A stretch of 64,000 bases of DNA, from contig JASAND010017991.1 of assembly GCA_030248195.1 (NCBI GenBank), positions 27,459 through 91,458 of the forward strand, read 5' to 3'. The translations under genes and the position numbers were made by a program. Below are positions 22,339 through 32,705 of this stretch, in pieces; position 1 is the first letter of the stretch; each line of letters begins with the position of its first letter. This DNA is from Trissonchulus latispiculum. Its lineage: Eukaryota > Nematoda > Enoplea > Enoplida > Ironidae. Below the pieces are notes generated by a model, which had not been told where the DNA came from, made no database searches, and worked only from the letters and a program-made list of their open reading frames with translations.

Positions 22339-23098
22339 CACTTTTATTCTATTCAAATTATAAAATAATATTTGATTTCTGAAATCTATTCGAATTTGTA
22401 GCCGAAATGATAAACCTAATTTCTTTTTGCGACTAGCTACGGCGCTAGCTTGATGGGTGTAAAAGTAACTGCGAATGTGTTTTTCAGACAGACTGTGGGC
22501 GTGTAATGTTGGCGTGGAGTTGTTTTGGGTCTCTCTCTGTCGTGTGACTCTGTTAATTAGAAATCGGGTTTTGAAAGGTATTGTGGGGGCTTTATGAAGA
22601 TTGCTGTACAACTGGGGTGCACACTTCTAAAGTTGAGGGTTTTAGCTCTGCGTTTGGTGTTTTTATGATTGTTTGCCATATTTTAGTAGTCTCTGGTAGT
22701 TTTGTCATGTTTGTCATGTTCTGAGATTCTGTAGAAGTTTGAAGTTTGATGTTAAAGGCTTATCTTGTTGTTCACAAAATAAAGTCAGCAAGTTGTGTCA
22801 GTTATCATAGTGAGTTAGGGTCCTTTTCTATCTAATCCAACTGTGCAAGTCTAGTCGCCTGATCTTTGGCTGAATACCTTGTTGCATTTTCTCGCTGTCT
22901 GATGCTTTCTAAACCTAGGCATCACACACCGAGCACCAACCTGCAATCGTTTAATGGGCTTAGTATAACATTTTATTATCAGACGCAAAGTAAATCGTAC
23001 AATGGCTTATTTAGCGGGAATTTGGATATGAAATGCAGCGACTGTGTTCTATTTAGGGCCTATTTACATGTTCCCGTTCCTTTCGATTGATAACTTAA

Positions 23099-24165
23099 AG
23101 TTACAACATGATAACCGCTTCTTTCTTTGTGAAAATTATCGAAGGTAACTTTTGCTTAATATGGATCCTGAATTTGGCCGCGCTACTATCTTGTAGTACT
23201 CTAGTTTATACTACTACTGTGTTTTCTACTTTAATGTTAACACGAATTTTAATAAAAATTAACTCTTACGGATGTCTTAAATTACTACTTGTCCTGGTAC
23301 TCATTAGAATATTTCCTAAGTATTCTCAAAAATTACATATTCTATTTTTTCTACATTTCATAAGTGTTGCTTAATACTGAACTCTTTTTGGTATCTCCAC
23401 CTGCAGTGAAAGGTATTTCTTTTTTCAAAAGATTCAGTACATCAATATTGCGAGATTCCAGCTTAGATCAATTGAGCTGAATGATGTGTTCTCCTAAAGT
23501 GCCATAAACGCATAAGGCCATGCTATGCTCAGTTTAAGAAATTCCATGTGTATATTCAGTATGCAAATTGCGTTTGCAAAAGAAGAAGTAACGTTTGGAA
23601 CGGGTTTACAGAAATTAGTGCGCATTATTATGATACAGCATTCGTTTAAGGTGCTGGTTCGGGTATTTGCAGTAAATTTTGAATGACTGTAGTTTGCCCA
23701 ATTCTTGGAATTCAACGATAATTTTTTACATCATTTTAAAGCTTAAAATGTGCTTGTTACAGCTAAGCAGGGCATAGCTGTCTCATTTCAACTGTTCGAC
23801 TTGAACATGCGATAACAGAAAACAATTTTTTAACATGGATTAGTTAAAGAAAAGCTACCAGTTCAGGCTTCAAAGGAAACGTCTTCCCGTGGGCTCTTTT
23901 TCTGAAATTTTTGTGTTCAAAATAATCTGGTTGCGATTTTCAAAATTTCACATTTTCGTTGCTGTGCGTGGGCACAGATGCCGCTGAGAGCTGTCCGTTT
24001 GGCATAACATGTGCTTTAGGACTCAAATATGGGCAATACTTCAGCGACGGACCAGTGTTGTTGAAACTGTCGAAATCTTGCAATGTTTGGTTTTTAGAAA
24101 ATGGCCAGTTTTGGACCTCGAAAATCAATTTTCGCTGTTATCTCTTAAACCGTAAAGAATCGAAG
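23099..24165. other. Non-coding; repeat-like before Gypsy element 1
   Basis: No gene. The 23108-23374 frame is hydrophobic low-complexity and lacks features. 24050-24165 loosely resembles 5430-5540 (the TTTTGGACCxCxAAAAT block), suggesting a repeat fragment into which the Gypsy element was inserted or truncated. No 5' LTR or primer-binding site was found upstream of gag. Confidence 0.45.
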
Positions 24166-24178
24166 AATACTCTCAAAA

Positions 24179-24204
24179 CCTGGTTAGCCCCACAGCTAAC
24201 CAGG
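24179..24204 (+). promoter_or_regulatory. Leader hairpin upstream of gag
   Basis: CCTGGTTAGC (24179-24188) and its exact inverse GCTAACCAGG (24195-24204) flank a CCCACA loop, about 50 nt before the proposed gag ATG. A 5' leader hairpin could act in packaging or dimerisation, but that is only inference from position. Confidence 0.5.
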
Positions 24205-24252
24205 AGGGAGCCAAAGGAGGGTCCAAAGGAGGCCCGCAAAGCCCGGGGGCCC

Positions 24253-25814
24253 ATGGACAAATGGGTGGTTCCCTTGGCTAACCCACCAGCGGTACCCGCT
24301 CGGAGTGCCAACCCCTTGCAGGATATGGTACAGCCAGCCCACCCGAGGCGATTTACAGAGCCGGAATATTATGCCATCAGGGATTTGCTCACACAGTGGC
24401 TGGCGGAACTCCCGGCAGTCACGTGGCAGGCACTGGAGGAAAATTTTCCAAGGGTTTGCAGGGAAATGTTGGCACTTTGGCCGACCTCACGGGATGACCC
24501 AGATGCTGGGCCTCCCCCTTACCAGATGGGTAGACGACGGACTAACCGTACGTTTAGCTCCAGCACCGCTCCGCCTCCACGACCGCAGAGGCAAACAGAA
24601 GAGGCCCCACTTATTGACTTGGATGACTCTTGGGAATCCCCACCTCCAGCCCGGCCTAATCCGCCTGCGGAACCAGCACGACGGAGGGCCCCTTCGNGGG
24701 AGCNCNCCCCTCCCCCACCAGTACGACGGTTGGCGACTTCAGGACAACACTCCCAACAAAACCATACGCCTTCGGAGTCCAGATGGGAACCACCTGGACT
24801 GACTCAATCCGCTCAACACCTGCCAGCGGCGGAACCCGCTGCCTCCTATGGTACGGCTAAGCAACTGGGAGAACATCTAAAGGGGTTCAAGGGCATGAAA
24901 CCCTTTCAAGGACCGAAAAGCAGCAAGCTTTCAAGTTGGCTGGCTAATTTCGAGGCTACAGTGAAGGTTTATGAGGTTCCCTCAACCTTCAAGTACAGGA
25001 TCCTGTGGACGCTGCTTGATGAAAAGGTTAAGGAGGCAATGAGCCCTTGTCCTCCGGACAACTTCGACAGCTTGGTGGCCCTGTTGCGTCAGCTATACGA
25101 ACCACTCCCTGTCACAACGGAACAATACGCGGAGCAGTTCTATGGACGATACCAGCAGACCAACGAACAGGCGCATGACTTCGTAGCTGCCTTACGCGTT
25201 TTGACCGTGAAGGCGTTCCCCCGGTCATGGACAGGGAAAAGAAACTAGTTGCCCAGTTTCGACGTGGGCTCCGACCAGAGCTGCGAGCCAGACTGGCGGC
25301 TTCCTTGGCCGAAGTCCAGTTTTGGCCACATGTCCGGGAAAACGATCTGATCACGAGGGCATTGCATATAGTGGAAACAGTCCAGGGCGAAATGGAAAAG
25401 GAACAGCCAGCAGTAGCCTATGCAGCCCAAGCGGGGACCCAGGAATGCTGTGCTGTGAACCAGGGCCGCGTTCCGTCCCAATATCCACGACAAGGTCAAC
25501 AGGCTCAGCCCAACGAGCGACAACCTGGACAAAGGCAAGAAGTCCAAGGGGATTCCAACCGGTGCTGGACTTGCAACCAAATAGGACATCGCCAACGTCA
25601 GTGCCCGGAGCACCTCCGAGCCCTGAGACTGCAAGGACCGGCTCCTCAGCAAGCCCCGCGACAGCGCCAAGAGGGTAACCCTCAAGGACAGGGACACGCC
25701 AACCAGGACCAGCAGCAGCCACGACCTCGCCCATGGGGGCGTGGTATCATTGGACCCTTGCGTTATCATGGTTTCCCACCCCAGGGAAACGAGAATCCGG
25801 GGCGCGGGCAGTAG
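24253..25814 (+). CDS. gag: Gag polyprotein of Gypsy element 1, one frameshift
   Basis: Structural protein forming the particle and binding RNA. The proposed start is the ATG at 24253 (MDKWVVPLANPP); the frame is open upstream but runs into repeat sequence. After a proline-rich segment with three ambiguous bases (24690-24710), a capsid-like part follows (GMKPFQGPKSSKLSSWLANF...YGRYQQTNEQAHDFVAALR). The frame is then lost in the CCCCC run at about 25216-25222 and continues one frame over (EKKLVAQFRRGLRPELRARL). Near the C-terminus a CCHC zinc knuckle is visible (CWTCNQIGHRQRQCPEH). The stop is TAG at 25812-25814. The homopolymer break could be a sequencing error. Gag overlaps pol by about 80 nt in the -1 frame. 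Confidence 0.8.
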
Positions 25815-25832
25815 ACCCGAACCCGTGTCCCG
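25784..25832 (+). promoter_or_regulatory. Programmed -1 ribosomal frameshift signal, gag to pol
   Basis: The heptamer G-GGA-AAC (25784-25790) is in the gag reading phase and fits the X-XXY-YYZ rule. After a 7-nt spacer, CGGGGCGCGGG (25798-25808) can pair with CCCGTGTCCCG (25822-25832), giving an 11-bp stem with two G-U pairs. The gag TAG lies in the 13-nt loop. Slipping back one base gives GGG-AAA-CGA, exactly the pol frame. Confidence 0.85.
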
Positions 25833-28800
25833 TCCCAGCTGCCCCTTCCGGTAATGTTGTGATGTCAATCCAGTCTTTTAGTACTAACGTAACTTCTACT
25901 GACGACGAACCCTGTTATAATCGTGGTGGTTTTTGGAGTAGTGATTCAGATAGTGATGTGGCTGACAACGAGGAAACCTCGGAGGTCAACCCAATCCCCC
26001 ATATGGAATTTACCCCAACCCCACGGGGGATTAAACGCCACCCAGACCCTATACCTTCCCCCGATTGCAAGTGCAAATCGTGCAAGCAAAAGCGAAGAAG
26101 GGCAGAATGGTTCCCCCCTCATCATGTGATCATGGAAAATGGCGGTTATCCGGACGGAGGGGATATCTATTATGACGGTTTCGGTAAGCAGCGACCCTAC
26201 AAATTTTGGAACCGTTGGCGTCGGGATGTGAAGCCTTTTGGTGACGGCGGTTCGACGGCTGCTAGGTACAACGTGCCATTCCGGAAGCGGTGGAAGAAGG
26301 CCCCTGGTACCCAGTGGGACCAACTTCCGATTGTGAAGCAAGCGATGGCAGCACAGGAGGCGAATGCAGCTATGGCTGCACAAACTCGAGCGAATCAGGC
26401 TAAACAGGCGGCATCCCGCCGACAAAGGAAAAGCTCTACCTCCGTCGAAGTCCAAACGGATCCAATTCGGGTTATTACGCCATTGCACCGCCTGCTAATA
26501 CGCACGACTACTCCGGAGCCAGTGACTGGGGCTGATCGCATAAGCCCTGGGGAGGACCAGGACCCTGCAAATGGGCTTCCAGCTGTAAGCACTGGGGACA
26601 ACCAGGGGATTTCAGCTGTAAGCACTGGGGACACCCAGGCACCTGGGGTCACCGGTAAGCGATCTACTCGGAGGCGACCTCGAGTTAGGAATGGCGATGA
26701 CTGGCAGGCGGTGTCGGAATCCTCGGACACAGACGACCCACCCCGGTTGGCGGGTGATCCACCAGCCATAGTGGTTACCCGAGCTTCACCTCCAGGAAAG
26801 GAGAAACAATTTAACCCATGGCCAACTAGGCGGGAACTGACTGAACCACAGCTTACATCTGACGAAGAGGATGAAGGTTCAGGGCCTATTCAGGTGGATG
26901 TTCACCCACAGCCTCCACTGTCTGAGGATGAGGACGGGTGGCGAACAGCGGATGAAGGTCCAGGCCCAGAGCGGACAAAAGAGGCTGGCCAACAACGCTC
27001 AGAGCTTTCGGTACCACCGCTTAAATTGCGCAAGAACAAATCAGGAACATGGGGCCAAGTCCGAAAACCAGCCAAGGCCCAACCTAGCATGGCGGCGGCT
27101 CCCGTCCCAACACAGAACAGGTACACCCTGTTAGGGGAAGTCGAATATTTAGAGGTTCAGTGTGGCTGGTCTGATTTATGCCGCACCGTAGAACTGGCCC
27201 AAAACGAGACTGCAGCTACAGTAGAGCAAGTAAACGAATTGGGCAAGCATATGCAGGTCATCGTGGACAAGGTACATCAAGCGGTTGACAATTTCGACGA
27301 CCTGCTGGGCGAATTTATCCAGAAGGACTATGCCAGGATCCTCGAATTGGAGAAAAGGGGTAGCTTGCGGGAACCGCAGCAACCTATTTGGAGTGAAGAC
27401 CCTCCTCAAAAGCAACGTAAGCGTAGAGGAGAGCGCTTGAACGATCCAAACGAAATTGTAGTTCTTGATTCGGAATCTCGTGAAGAACCCGATTTCTCAC
27501 TTATGGAGGAACAGACAGCAGCCGTGCTGAGGTCGATTCGTCCGCATACGGGCCTGGACGTGGTTGAGTCGGAAACCGAACAACCCGAGGAGGGCCTTCC
27601 CGTCATGGACAAACACCTAAATAGGGCAGTGTTGTCTGTCCTTAACGGTTCCTCTCCCTTTTTCGTATCCCAATGCACCCAAATAGCCGTGAAGAAAAGC
27701 CCATATGTCATAGCCGAGGTCAAAGGCTTGAAGACCCTGGCTCTTTTGGACACAGGAGCTAACATCTGCCTGATGTCTAAACAATTCTTCGACCAGGTGA
27801 ATACTAATGGGCAATTACATCTGGACCTAACGAAAGCAACTGAGGTAGCCACAGCCGCCGAGGACAAAAGTTTGGCGATTCTGGGCGAATGTAAAATTAC
27901 CTTCAAGGTCCATGGGGTGGACTATACTTACACCTTCAGTGTGGCTAATGGGCTCCAACACGATTTCATCATTGGATATGACTTCCAAGCAGCACATCAG
28001 TGGGTGGTTTTTCCTCACCAACATGTCCTCATGTGTGACAGGAAGAAGGTGCCACTATTGACCCCGGGTGATTTGCAGGCGTTGGCTAATCGGTTTAGCA
28101 TTGCAGTGTCCTGCAGTGTGTTTTACTGTATGCGAGAAACGCGGAAGCTGCCTCCCCGTTCTAATATTATGGTACCGGTTTCCTGTTTCGTGGATGGCGC
28201 GAAAAATCCACAGGAGAGACAAACGGTGGTTTTCGAACCATCAGGGGACCTGATGGAAATTTTCGAGGTTTATCCGGTACCCGGGATCCTCGAGGTTTCA
28301 CCACAGGTGAACTATATCAAGGTCTACAACCCACTTGATAGGACGATACACTTGCCTAAAGGGTTACCCCTAGGTCAAGCCGAGCCAGTTACGACTATAA
28401 CGGAACGTCAGGGCTTTCGGTACGCAACAGAATTGGGTGTGAACTTCGTCCAAGCTAGAACGCAGATGACTAGCTGGGTCTCACACCCGGCGACGCAAGT
28501 TCAGGAAGGCGAATTACAACATGCCCTGAAGGAAGTGGACCGTTTAGCCCCTTTTAACCCTGGGGGTACCCCGCCCATGGTGAATTGCGTTGGACCTGTT
28601 GCCAATATACCACGATGGGTGGACCCCACCGTGTGTGCCGTACAGTCAGATCGGTCATGGGGTACAGAAGAGCCACCTACTCTGTCTGACCGGGGACTGC
28701 AAGCATTTAATGATATGCACTACTCTGCTGACGAGATGACACCGCAGCCTATGCCGTCGTTGGAGGAACGACAACAATTTATTGATGAAAATGTTGACTT

Positions 28801-28886
28801 CGACTCTATGGTTCTGGATGACGTGGGAAAAGCGAAGCTACGGGACCTACTCGTGGAATTTTACGACGTAGTAGCTCGCCCCGGTA
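25785..28886 (+). CDS. pol: Pol part 1 of Gypsy element 1: long N-terminal extension, protease, start of RT
   Basis: The frame opens at 25733 and is entered by frameshifting at 25784. About 600 residues precede the protease, far more than in typical Gypsy pols. They include a Cys/Lys cluster CKCKSCKQKRRR, a duplicated AVSTGDNQ/AVSTGDTQ unit, acidic low-complexity stretches and a helical segment around 27170-27350. The aspartic protease follows: ALLDTGANICLMS (DTG catalytic triad) and DFIIGYDF. The segment after it leads toward RT and ends FYDVVARPG, where the nested element interrupts the coding frame. The last residues of the open frame (from about 28886 on) belong to the inserted LTR. The extension is unrecognised; an RNA-binding or accessory role is possible but not shown. 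Confidence 0.8.
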
Positions 28887-29259
28887 TGGAAATTTGGTTA
28901 AGAGTAGAGAGATTGCTAAGGTTCGTGTTGAGTGTGTGATTTTGAAGCTAAGAATAAAATTCAAACAAAATTGGGTTTATTTCAAAGAAGACATAATTTT
29001 ATAGGAACAAATTACAAAATACGACCGTGTACAATAAATTTATCCCCAACCTCCCATACCAACCTCTAACCTTGAAGATCCTCCAGAGCTTTCCAATTTG
29101 ATGATCAATTTGGGTTCAATTGAAAGTGACCCGAAAATGACGAAAATTCCCTCCCTTAAATATTGTCAAAACTAATTTGCATATTACGGAAATGTCGAAT
29201 TTCTAATTTGCATATTCGTTCCGAAGTTCGTATAGTTTCCAAACAAGGAAATTTCCACA
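28887..29259 (-). repeat. LTR of the nested element (3' LTR in element orientation)
   Basis: Begins TGG and ends CACA on the plus strand (TG...CA). It contains two octamers ATTTGCAT at 29175-29182 and 29206-29213. In element orientation these precede an AATATTTAAGGG TATA-like box. Confidence 0.9.
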
Positions 29260-31081
29260 ATATACCCCCTCTTTTGAAAGCGCGCGCCCTCGCCGCGGTC
29301 CATACAGTCAGTAAATAAAATTACAGTTAACCTAGCTAACCTACCTACTAGTAAATAATAAAACAATATTAGTACACGAACAAAAACCTAAAACAGCATC
29401 TCGCACACGCGGACTCCTGCCCGAAAGCCGACAACACAACACACTACATGGCTTATCGGGTACGTGTAAAAATACACCGGAACCTCCGGGACAGACAAAA
29501 TACGGAATAACATATGTACAAGCAAAGAAACAATGACCACAACGAGGAGGCACCCTCAGAAAAGAAAGACTAAAGTTTTGAACAACAAAAAATTTCCTGA
29601 ACTTCAGAACTAATATTCCGGAACCTTCGGCGAAGATTCCCAAACCTCCGACAGAACTTTTTGAAAAATATATTCACTTAAAAAAGAATAACAACCCAAT
29701 AGCAAATATGAAACTGAAAAAAGAAAAACAGAATAGCATACAATGGCCTAGCCAAGGTAGCGAGCACCCACCCCAGAGAAAGCCCCCAAAATCCGAAACC
29801 TCCTACATGAGAAGTAAACCCAAAATTTAATCACAATTTCACCCCAAGGCACCCCCCACCCACGCATAACCCCTACAACTAAACACAATCGTTCCCCCAG
29901 CCACTATTAAATATACCAGAACAAACAAACAACGATATACGAAAACACAACCGGGTCTAGGGGAAGAAGTGAGCCACACGCCGGGGAAGGGACAATTTCC
30001 ATCAACATCCACACACCACACCCGATGCCTTAAAAGGCCCAGCACCCAATCCAGCATACAACCCAGCACCCAACCCCTATAAACCAGCAACAAAGTTCAA
30101 AAGCCAACTGCCCAGACCGTTCACTAGTGGCTGACCAAGACCAGCTACCCGAAAGCAGTCGCCTCTGGAACCCCGCCCGTGCCCCCGGGGGGCCGCCCGC
30201 CTCAGGGCTAGGACCCCCCGACAACCGTGATAGCACCGGGACCCAATGTCAAACCAACCATGGCCACAACCACAGCCATCCACCGAAACAGCATCACCAT
30301 ATCATAGAACAGCTGGGACAACCAAAGACGACAAAACCCACCGCTTCCAACCAGGCACAACCATGGGGAGGCGCGGGCCCACTGGGAAGGAAGGGAGGGG
30401 AACTAGAACAAAGAACAAATATAAATATACGAACCGACAAGGTTGTTATACATAGTAAACAACAAAAACTTGAGAATACTAAACTGTTCCAACTCATGAA
30501 TTTATGAAGGGAAACAGGCAGAAATCCGAACCCCAGGAATCCTGATCCTGGGACAAGGATTACTGACAGTTCCCTATCAAAAGAAAACTTGTGAATATTC
30601 AAATAATAAAAATTCAAATAATAGATTTAATTTTAAATCAAATGCAAAACACGAAACGTTTACAACCTGATTCAATGGGAATCTGCTGGAACAGGCGGTG
30701 ACTTCCAAATCCAGGGCGGGATCTCCAAAGACGTCTTCGGCCGATAGAAACCTCAGGACCATCCAGCCATGGTTTGAAGGCCACCGGCTGAACCAGCAGA
30801 TTCCATCCTGGAACACTTCTAGAATCAACTGAAAATAAAACAAAGGCAAAGTGCAATGTGCAAAAGAATTTGTGAAGATGCAGAAAATTTGAATCGTTTT
30901 TAGAACAAAAAATGGATGGAGGAATTACTTCCTCTTTTAAAATGGAAAATCTTAATTTGATCAGCTGACTTGACCATGGGTCAACTGGTCAAGCCAGGCA
31001 CCTAAGATTAGAGGTTGGTCTATCCCCACTTAAAGTGCAAAACTTCAAAATCTACTCATATGTACACGGTCGCCAATTTTA
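29260..31081 (-). other. Non-coding interior of the nested element
   Basis: A/C-rich on the plus strand. A hairpin CCCAGGA/TCCTGGG lies at about 30533-30553. No protein-coding signal; the 126-codon plus-strand frame at 30127 is antisense to the element and low-complexity. Confidence 0.7.
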
Positions 31082-31454
31082 TGGAAATTTGGTTAAGAGT
31101 AGAGAGATTGCTAAGGTTCGTGTTGAGTGTGTGATTTTGAAGCTAAGAATAAAATTCAAACAAAATTGGGTTTATTTCAAAGAAGACATAATTTTATAGG
31201 AACAAATTACAAAATACGACCGTGTACAATAAATTTATCCCCAACCTCCCATACCAACCTCTAACCTTGAAGATCCTCCAGAGCTTTCCAATTTGATGAT
31301 CAATTTGGGTTCAATTGAAAGTGACCCGAAAATGACGAAAATTCCCTCCCTTAAATATTGTCAAAACTAATTTGCATATTACGGAAATGTCGAATTTCTA
31401 ATTTGCATATTCGTTCCGAAGTTCGTATAGTTTCCAAACAAGGAAATTTCCACA
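31082..31454 (-). repeat. LTR of the nested element (5' LTR in element orientation)
   Basis: Matches 28887-29259 base for base as far as I can read. It is followed by the second CCGGTA target copy. The primer-binding-site-like sequence lies immediately left of it on the plus strand (about 31066-31078). Confidence 0.9.
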
Positions 31455-31460
31455 CCGGTA

Positions 31461-32705
31461 ACCCGGGTCGAACCAAAGTCGACCAACATGTCATTGATAC
31501 TGGCAAGGACGGCCCAGTAAAGGGCAGATCCTATCGGTATAACCCGAAGGATAAGGCTGAAATTGAAAAGCATATCAAGGCTATGCTTGAAGAGGGAGTT
31601 TGCTCCCCTTCCACTAGCCCTTGGTCCTCCCCATGTATCCTTGTCGGCAAGAAGGATGGTACGACACGGCTGGTAATTGACTACAGGCGTCTTAATAAGA
31701 TCACGAAGAAAGATAGTTACCCACTACCGAAGATAGATGAGATCTTGGATCAACTCCAAGGTGCGGTCATATTTTCTACGATTGACTTGGCCGCTGGTTA
31801 TTGGCAAGTGGAGGTCTATCCGGAGCATAGGGAAAAGACGGCTTTTGTGTCACATATGGGCCTTTTTCACATGAATGTCATGTCCTTTGGTCTCTGCAAT
31901 GCTCCGGCGACCTTCCAGCGCATTATGGAAAAGGTCCTCACAGATCTCCCAGTCTATATCGATGACGTCCTGATTCCTTCCCCTGATCCTGATTCTCACC
32001 TGGTAATGCTGAGGTCGACCCTCCAGCGTTTAAGGGATAATGGATTGAGAATCAAGCTGAAGAAATGCTGTTTTGCCCGAGATGCGGTCCCTTTCCTAGG
32101 CCATTACGTGGGCCGTAATGGTATCAGTGTGGACCCAGACAAAGTTAAAGCGGTTTCTCAGCTCCCTCCCCCTACTGATGTGAAGGGTATTCGTGCTTTT
32201 CTGGGAATGTGCGGATACTATCGCCGATTTGTGTCTAACTACGCGAAAGTGGCTGCTCCACTGACCGACCTTCTTAAGAAAGGGGTCCCCTTTCTTTGGT
32301 CCGAGGAATGCCAGCAAAGCTTCGAGGCATTGAAGCAGCATCTCACGACAGCCCCAGTGTTGGCATTTCCTGATTTTTCGAAAACCTTCTACGTGTCCAC
32401 CGATGCCAGCAAGCGTGGCTTTGGAGCAGTCCTGGAACAGCAGTTTTCGGTCCCACGAAGCTACGACAAACCGAATGGGCCTCGTGTGCTACGGGAAAGA
32501 CCAGTAGCATATGCCAGTCGGACATTGACCCAGGGTGAGAAAGGCTATTCGGCAACCGAAATGGAAGCCTTTGCGGCCCTCTGGGGATGTAAAAAATTCC
32601 GGCACTATCTCTCATGCAAACAGTTTGTCCTACGCACGGACCATATGGCTGTAAGGGATCTGCTGAATAACTTCAAGGCATTGGGATCAGGAAAATTGGC
32701 TGGTC
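31461..32705 (+). CDS. pol: Pol part 2 of Gypsy element 1: reverse transcriptase and RNase H
   Basis: Copies the element RNA into DNA and degrades the RNA strand. RT motifs in order: SPWSSPCILVGKKDG, RLVIDYRRLNK, FSTIDLAAGYWQ, FGLCNAPATFQR, VYIDDVLI (catalytic DD), FLGHYV and the GYYRRF thumb region. Between TDL and VYIDD about five residues are missing compared with the second Gypsy element in this window (SGL..IYLDD), a possible small deletion next to the active site. RNase H follows with STDASKRGFGAVL, EMEAFAALW and LRTDHMAV. The frame breaks at about 32697-32710 and continues in the next ORF. The apparent ORF start at 31358 lies inside the nested LTR and is not genuine. Confidence 0.88.

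Larger units (their letters stand above)
14949..23098 (+). repeat. Tandem segmental duplication, unit B
   Basis: The second head-to-tail copy of the 8-kb block. Distinct from unit A it has an extra 1.8 kb (18077-19898, including CTGAAA repeats and a GC-rich block) and an in-frame 15-bp tandem duplication in the lectin exon. Its fold-back MITE is clean, with no interruptions. Confidence 0.9.
28887..31454 (-). mobile_element. Nested non-autonomous LTR retrotransposon (TRIM/LARD-like), minus orientation
   Basis: Two apparently identical 373-bp LTRs (28887-29259, 31082-31454) flank about 1.8 kb, with target duplication CCGGTA at 28881-28886 and 31455-31460. Orientation is minus: next to the right LTR the minus strand reads TTGGCGACCGTGTACA, a primer-binding-site-like sequence. 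Next to the left LTR it reads AAAAGAGGGGG, a polypurine tract. The interior has no gag or pol; the few short frames overlap on both strands. Identical LTRs imply recent insertion. The insert length is a multiple of three, so the host frame is preserved on either side. Confidence 0.9.

Noticed and set aside
23108..23374. Hydrophobic 88-codon frame resembling a membrane protein
   Set aside because: AT-rich low complexity, no homologue pattern, no splice or promoter context.
24690..24710. Ambiguous bases in gag read as biological polymorphism
   Set aside because: The three N positions in a C/G-rich stretch are unresolved base calls and carry no information.
25112..25868. Minus-strand frames of 80-207 codons opposite gag
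   Set aside because: Shadows of the gag coding strand.
30127..30507. 126-codon plus-strand frame inside the nested element
   Set aside because: Antisense to the element's inferred orientation, with overlapping open frames on the other strand; likely compositional.
31358..31460. Start codon of the RT frame at 31358
   Set aside because: It lies inside the right LTR of the nested element; the frame is simply open through the LTR.
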